64,000 nucleotides of DNA, taken from the NCBI GenBank assembly GCA_023634235.1, contig JAMKCF010000022.1:62001-126000 (forward strand). Reading direction: 5' to 3'. Position numbers and translations under genes: made by a program. The notes under the pieces were generated by a model. It saw only the letters and a program-made list of their open reading frames with translations, had not been told where the DNA came from and ran no database searches. Shown here in pieces: positions 60,158 to 64,000 of this stretch; position 1 is the first letter of the stretch, and each line of letters begins with the position of its first letter. Source of the DNA: Pisaster brevispinus (Eukaryota > Echinodermata > Asteroidea > Forcipulatida > Asteriidae).

Positions 60158-60257
60158 CTTGACTGGCTTTAGTTTGGCTGTAGTTGTACCATTCCATGCA
60201 CTGTGACTGCGCTGTCCGGTACGCCATTTTGTCAGACAAGCAGCTGGACCTTTCCAT
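60158..60257 (-). CDS. Candidate first coding exon, unrecognised protein
   Basis: Minus strand: ATG at 60257-60255, 33 codons (MERSSCLSDKMAYRTAQSQC...) and a strong donor CAAG|GTAAGC, ending one base into a codon. A longer frame extends 20 codons upstream but without an ATG, so 60257 is the natural start. A TATA box lies about 100 bp upstream of the ATG. Later exons would have to lie left of 60157, beyond or within the satellite; none could be joined with confidence. Product not recognised. Confidence 0.45.
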
Positions 60258-60358
60258 GCAGCAGAGTTGACCGCTCCTCTGATCTGAATGATTCACGTGA
60301 TCGTCTGTATCGACCACTGGCAGACACTATTTCCTTCTTTATCGCTCTAGAGGGAGGT

Positions 60359-60366
60359 ATATATAA
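60359..60366 (-). promoter_or_regulatory. TATA box for the minus-strand candidate gene
   Basis: Minus strand GGTTATATATACCTC gives TATATATA; a start site near 60330 and a 5' UTR of about 75 bases would follow. Confidence 0.45.
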
Positions 60367-61617
60367 CCAGAACTAGTGTAGAAAACTGAATTCTTCTTAG
60401 AATATCTGCATTTCAGCCAGCACAAACCATGCAGACGAATTTATATGGAAACAGTTGAAAAGTGTGTGCTTATTGATCAAATTGAATGGTTGGCCAGCCT
60501 CTTGCTATTAGCTCCTACGACATTGAAAGATCGTTGCGACCTAATGAATTCAAATGATCTTATTTGACCAGTGAAATGTAAACTGTTAAAATTGAAATAC
60601 TCCTTTGTTACTGTTGAACGTTGATGTGATGGAGCATTCGTTTTAGATGAGCAAGACGTTTTAATAAAAAAAAAATAATAATTTCAATTGGCCGAGAAAG
60701 ACCTATGATTGGGTTAAACTAAACAGAAAAATAGCATCTGGCGGGTGATGGCGAATGTGGACAGGGTCATTTAGTCATAGTTTGCTGGGGAATAATTAAT
60801 AACATGTGTTCATACTACGTCATCCATTGTGCTTAAAATCGTCAATATTTTGAGACGCGAAGTTCAAGAATCGATGGCATCGAGAGAATTTCGCTTCATC
60901 TGTTAGCTTAAAAAAAGAAAAATGTTGACAAACTGCAGTAGTATGCCAGTCAGTTCAGTGTCAAATTAAAGGCGCAAGATTTCACTGCCCTTAGTTGTAT
61001 TTTAAGTTTTCAATGGAACAAAAATGATATGTTCAACCATACTTTCCAAAAACTCACTATTTCTTCTTCTGATTTAGGCTGCATTGAAAATGTGCACCAT
61101 CTCTCTGGAAAAAAAAATCTTAACAGTTATATTCTTCTGGAAATGAATGACAACCTAATCTGATGAAGTTCTTCTCAAGACTCTCAAACTTAGTTTAGAG
61201 AATGTTGATGCTTCTTTTGTCTACTGCATCTTACAGTGTGGTCTAAATTGCACCTACATTGCTTCAGCAATCCATGTGAAGAGAAGCAAAAGAGAATTGT
61301 TCAACAAATGTCAACAAGAAAAACCACTGACACAGAAAAACAGGTTAACAGGTGGGCCCAACATTCCCCTCAAGAGACTCTAGAATAATGGATCTGAAGC
61401 AGGGTATATAACAGCATGGAAAGACACCGCCACAAATAAACAGAGTCTCATGTGCACACTCTGGTACAAAGTACAGAAGTTGAGCCTTTTCGGGAGACTA
61501 CACTTACCGTTGAACCCAGTGGACAAGTATGCCGTCTGTGATATTAAAATTCGATATGTTTATCAGTCCGATTCGTTTCTCGTAACTGTGAGTAAGGACT
61601 TACACTGTTAGCTTCAA
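60367..61617. other. No gene seen
   Basis: Upstream of the candidate minus-strand promoter. No repeat or exon recognised. Confidence 0.5.
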
Positions 61618-61766
61618 TTGGTGTTCGACATGGGGCGTGGTGTAGCCACCCCGGCCCGCCGTTGTGTCTTCATTGTGAGCTTGGAATCTCCGGAATTCTT
61701 TGGAAGTTTTTTGGAGGGGGGGGGGGGGGGTTCTTCTTTACAAAAAGAAAATAGTGTGTTCAGTAT
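61618..61766 (+). repeat. Interspersed repeat copy 1, with G14 run
   Basis: TTGTGTCTTCATTGTGAGCT, TGGAATCTCCGGAATTC and GGG...TTCTTCTTTAC match 62330-62428 in order; a run of about 14 G lies near 61717-61730. Confidence 0.65.
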
Positions 61767-62324
61767 GCGAACATTGGGGATGGGTACCCTCTCCATGATC
61801 CATAAAATTGGTAATGAACCCCATGGTTTGGCTCAAGGAAACTTAGCATGGGTAGTGTTTTTTTAATTGACAAGGTGGTACTCGCGTGGCAGAGCAGTGG
61901 TCCACAGTGCAGGTCCTCATCATCCGGGCAAACCTTGTAAGAACTTTAGGGTAGTCAAACTACAGCGTCCACATTGTTCAAGCCAACGACTCCCAACTGT
62001 GTCAATTTTTTCTCTACCATACTGGAATTTCCCAAAATATATGTGGATAAAAGGTACACCATACACACGGAGCGCACTTAATTACCTGTACGTACAAACT
62101 ATGCACAACGTATTACTTATCTTGGAATTCAAGATGAAAAGATAACTGTACTGGATTTGCCCAATTCTACACTTTAGTGTTCGGCAAAGACTATGAAGCA
62201 CCATTTCGGCAAGCACATGTTTTGCTAAGAGAGCAGTGACCATTGTTTGCACCACTGTATTGTTGCATAATGAAAGAGTTGATTGCGTCCAGTGCACATT
62301 ATTTTCACATTTCAGCCCATTTGG

Positions 62325-62428
62325 TGCGATGAGCATGGTGTACCCCCTATTGTGTCTTCATTGCGTGCTTGGAATCTTAGGAATTCGTTATGGGTTATAT
62401 GGGGGTACTTCTGTACCAGAAACTTAGT
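62325..62428 (+). repeat. Interspersed repeat copy 2
   Basis: TTGTGTCTTCATTGCGTGCT, TGGAATCTTAGGAATTC and GGGGGTACTTCTGTACCAGA match 61655-61750. It is followed at once by the leader of the tRNA-SINE family. Confidence 0.65.
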
Positions 62429-62432
62429 CATT

Positions 62433-62495
62433 TAGAAAATAAGGAGACTGCCAACACAGGGCTAGATTGCTTAGCTTGAAAGAGCAATGTGAAAT
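62433..62495 (+). repeat. Decayed tRNA-SINE with leader
   Basis: AATAAGGAGACTGCCAACAC, AGGGCTAGATTGCTTAGCTT and GAAAGAGC match the leader-tRNA junction of 42418-42465. The rest of the tRNA-like part is lost. Confidence 0.6.
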
Positions 62496-62878
62496 AACAA
62501 TACAACTATGAGCCCAAGTTAACATAATGCCCCCCAAAAATGCTGGATTTACCCTTAGTGTGTTTTTTTTCTAAGTTTGGCTTAAAATTGATGGACTTTT
62601 AATAATTCCGTTAACGCCGGACTCATCTCTTGAATTTTTTGTTTTAATCTCTTGCCAATTTTTTTTTTAATGCAGAAAATCACTCTTAATTGCTTATTAA
62701 ATTGTGAAGTCACAAAAGCTAACAACTCAAGCTTTTTAAAGATGAATCTTAGTGCCCTGTAAAATCAATCAGCCACTACCATGCCTACACGGCCTATTGC
62801 AAAGCACAAATTGTGACCAAGAAACTACAGCGACAATTCAAATTTTCTGCTTCAAAATATTTGTACAGTCCAACGTAC

Positions 62879-63006
62879 AATCCAACCACCGCCATCTGTA
62901 TCCATGTCACAGTACACCTCAACATCCCCTACGGCAGACCCCTCGTAGTGAGTTGTGTACACACCACTAGCTGGCTTGTTGGTACAGTAGTATAGAGAAC
63001 TGACAT
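62879..63006 (-). CDS. Fibrinogen-related domain (FReD) exon
   Basis: Minus strand: acceptor TTCGTCAAACAG, donor ATT|GTACGT, 128 bp. It reads DVSSLYYCTNKPASGVYTTH then ...VEVYCDMDTDGGGWI. The SGVY..., VYCDMDTDGGGW pattern and two cysteines are the start of the fibrinogen C-terminal domain used by ficolins, tenascins and invertebrate lectins that bind carbohydrates or acetyl groups outside the cell. The remaining FReD exons should follow to the left but none was recognised before 60257, so the gene may be partial or broken. Confidence 0.85.
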
Positions 63007-63661
63007 CTGTTTGACGAACAAAAACATTAACAAGTTCAGCCGGTGAAACACGTATGAAAAATATCACAATTCACAATCCAAGTCGCTCTACCAAGAAAAC
63101 CTTACAACAATAAGACTTACACGATTAACAATAAATTTAAAAATAAGTAATATACAACTATATTGTATAGTGATCTCCGAGAGCGTACGAGTTTTCGCGA
63201 GAATCTTGACTTCCAGGCAGCTACTGCTTGTACCGTGGCATTTGTTTAAAAAAAAATCATCAATTGAACACAGTTTGAATAATTAAAAGCTTGATTTACA
63301 AATTGTTATTATTGTTTGAGGTCACAACCATTATTTCTTCATTTTCTAATAAGTTTCCCGACTTTTATTTTATTTAAAATTATTACAAGTAATATAGTTA
63401 TTCGAGCAATTTGTTTTAGGGTGGAAAAATTGATCTGGCAAAAAAAAAAAAAAAAAGCTCCAAGGTAACATTTTCATCACGAGACTTTTTTTATCCCACA
63501 CGGCAGTTCTAATGCAATTTGCCTAATCAAATTGAAAAAGATACGGACTTACACACGATATAGGATAACATCAAAACTGTTACTGTAACCACTCAGGCCC
63601 AAATTGAAGAAAATTCCATAGGCTGGCCGAGTCGTTTAATGTTTGCAATCTGTATCCTTAC
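63007..63661. other. Intron region of the FReD candidate
   Basis: A small minus-strand exon-like piece around 63552-63585 (CNSFDVILYR when joined to 63662-63767, donor GT|GTAAGT) is possible but very short. Otherwise nothing seen. Confidence 0.3.
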
Positions 63662-63767
63662 CATTCGGTGTTGTTTTTGTTGTAGTTAAGACAGTGGGCG
63701 ATAAGTGCGCAGTCTGTCTGTCCGTCCCCTCTGTCAGTATGCTTGATCCCACCATAAATTGTGTTTC
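63662..63767 (-). CDS. Candidate upstream exon of the FReD gene
   Basis: Minus strand: acceptor TTTTTACACAG and donor GAATG|GTAAGG. One frame is open throughout: NTIYGGIKHTDRGDGQTDC then ALIAHCLNYNKNNTE. Two cysteines and the small size fit a secreted module such as a PAN/apple-like segment ahead of the FReD, but this is a weak guess. Its 3' phase (2) does not match the FReD exon's 5' phase directly, so another exon would be needed between them. Confidence 0.45.
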
Positions 63768-64000
63768 CTGTGTAAAAAGAGTACTTTTTATTTTAAAATG
63801 TCAAGTTTATTAGAAAGTCATGTGCGTTCTAAGAAATCCCGGGTCCAAGGGGGCCTTACCCATTTCTGGGTCAGTATGACCCGGAATCTGTGTCAGTCAA
63901 ACTGACCCGAAAGTGTTGTCAAAATCTGTGTCCAAAAGCCCCTTGGGCACCGGACATCGGCACAGCAAGGACTTTTTCGGTGGGGGGGGGGGGGGCACTG

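Noticed and set aside
60090..60317. 75-codon ORF starting at 60317 as a complete protein
   Set aside because: The upstream start is GTG, not ATG, and a strong GTAAGC donor at 60157 interrupts it; a first exon starting at 60257 fits better.

Overview
The window looks like 64 kb of nuclear DNA from a marine invertebrate deuterostome, most likely an echinoderm. The evidence is AT-rich sequence, intron-containing genes with GT-AG splice sites, an ABCA transporter, a fibrinogen-related (FReD) exon, several tRNA-derived SINE families, TIR elements built on GGGCCCAATTTCATAAA, and LINE scraps. No operons, bacterial promoters or CRISPR arrays are seen. The assignment is by sequence character only; no search was run.

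Layout. 1-4934: the last six exons of an ABCA-type ABC transporter (+ strand). The reading frame is consistent across all five introns, and intron 3 carries a 42-bp minisatellite. 4935-11164: sparse DNA with SINEs, a three-copy repeat and a 129-bp foldback element. 11165-27200: a 78-bp BamHI-type satellite arranged in ~2.99-kb higher-order units. Each full unit contains a ~660-bp TIR transposon and a 173-bp exon-like module; an unrelated MULE-like element sits in the left part. 27201-34814: a sixth exon-like module outside the satellite, tandem duplications, AT-rich low-complexity DNA and a candidate minus-strand gene end. 34815-37440: a tandem array of ~200-bp TIR elements interrupted by LINE remnants. 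37441-49778: repeats, a (CAA)n block, a broken retroelement ORF, SINEs and small minus-strand candidate exons. 49779-59742: about 32 copies of a ~313-bp satellite with dimer, trimer and ~6.6-kb higher-order duplications. 59743-64000: a TATA-driven candidate first exon, more repeats, and a minus-strand FReD exon with a possible upstream exon.

Firm protein-coding content is limited: the ABCA C-terminus (strong), the FReD exon (strong) and several candidate minus-strand exons with good splice sites but no recognised family. Most long ORFs are artefacts of satellite periods or low-complexity sequence. The main interest is repeat biology: transposons caught and amplified inside a satellite, transposons carrying internal copies of their own terminal motif, a splice-flanked module amplified six times, and a tRNA-bearing repeat with a conserved 5' leader.
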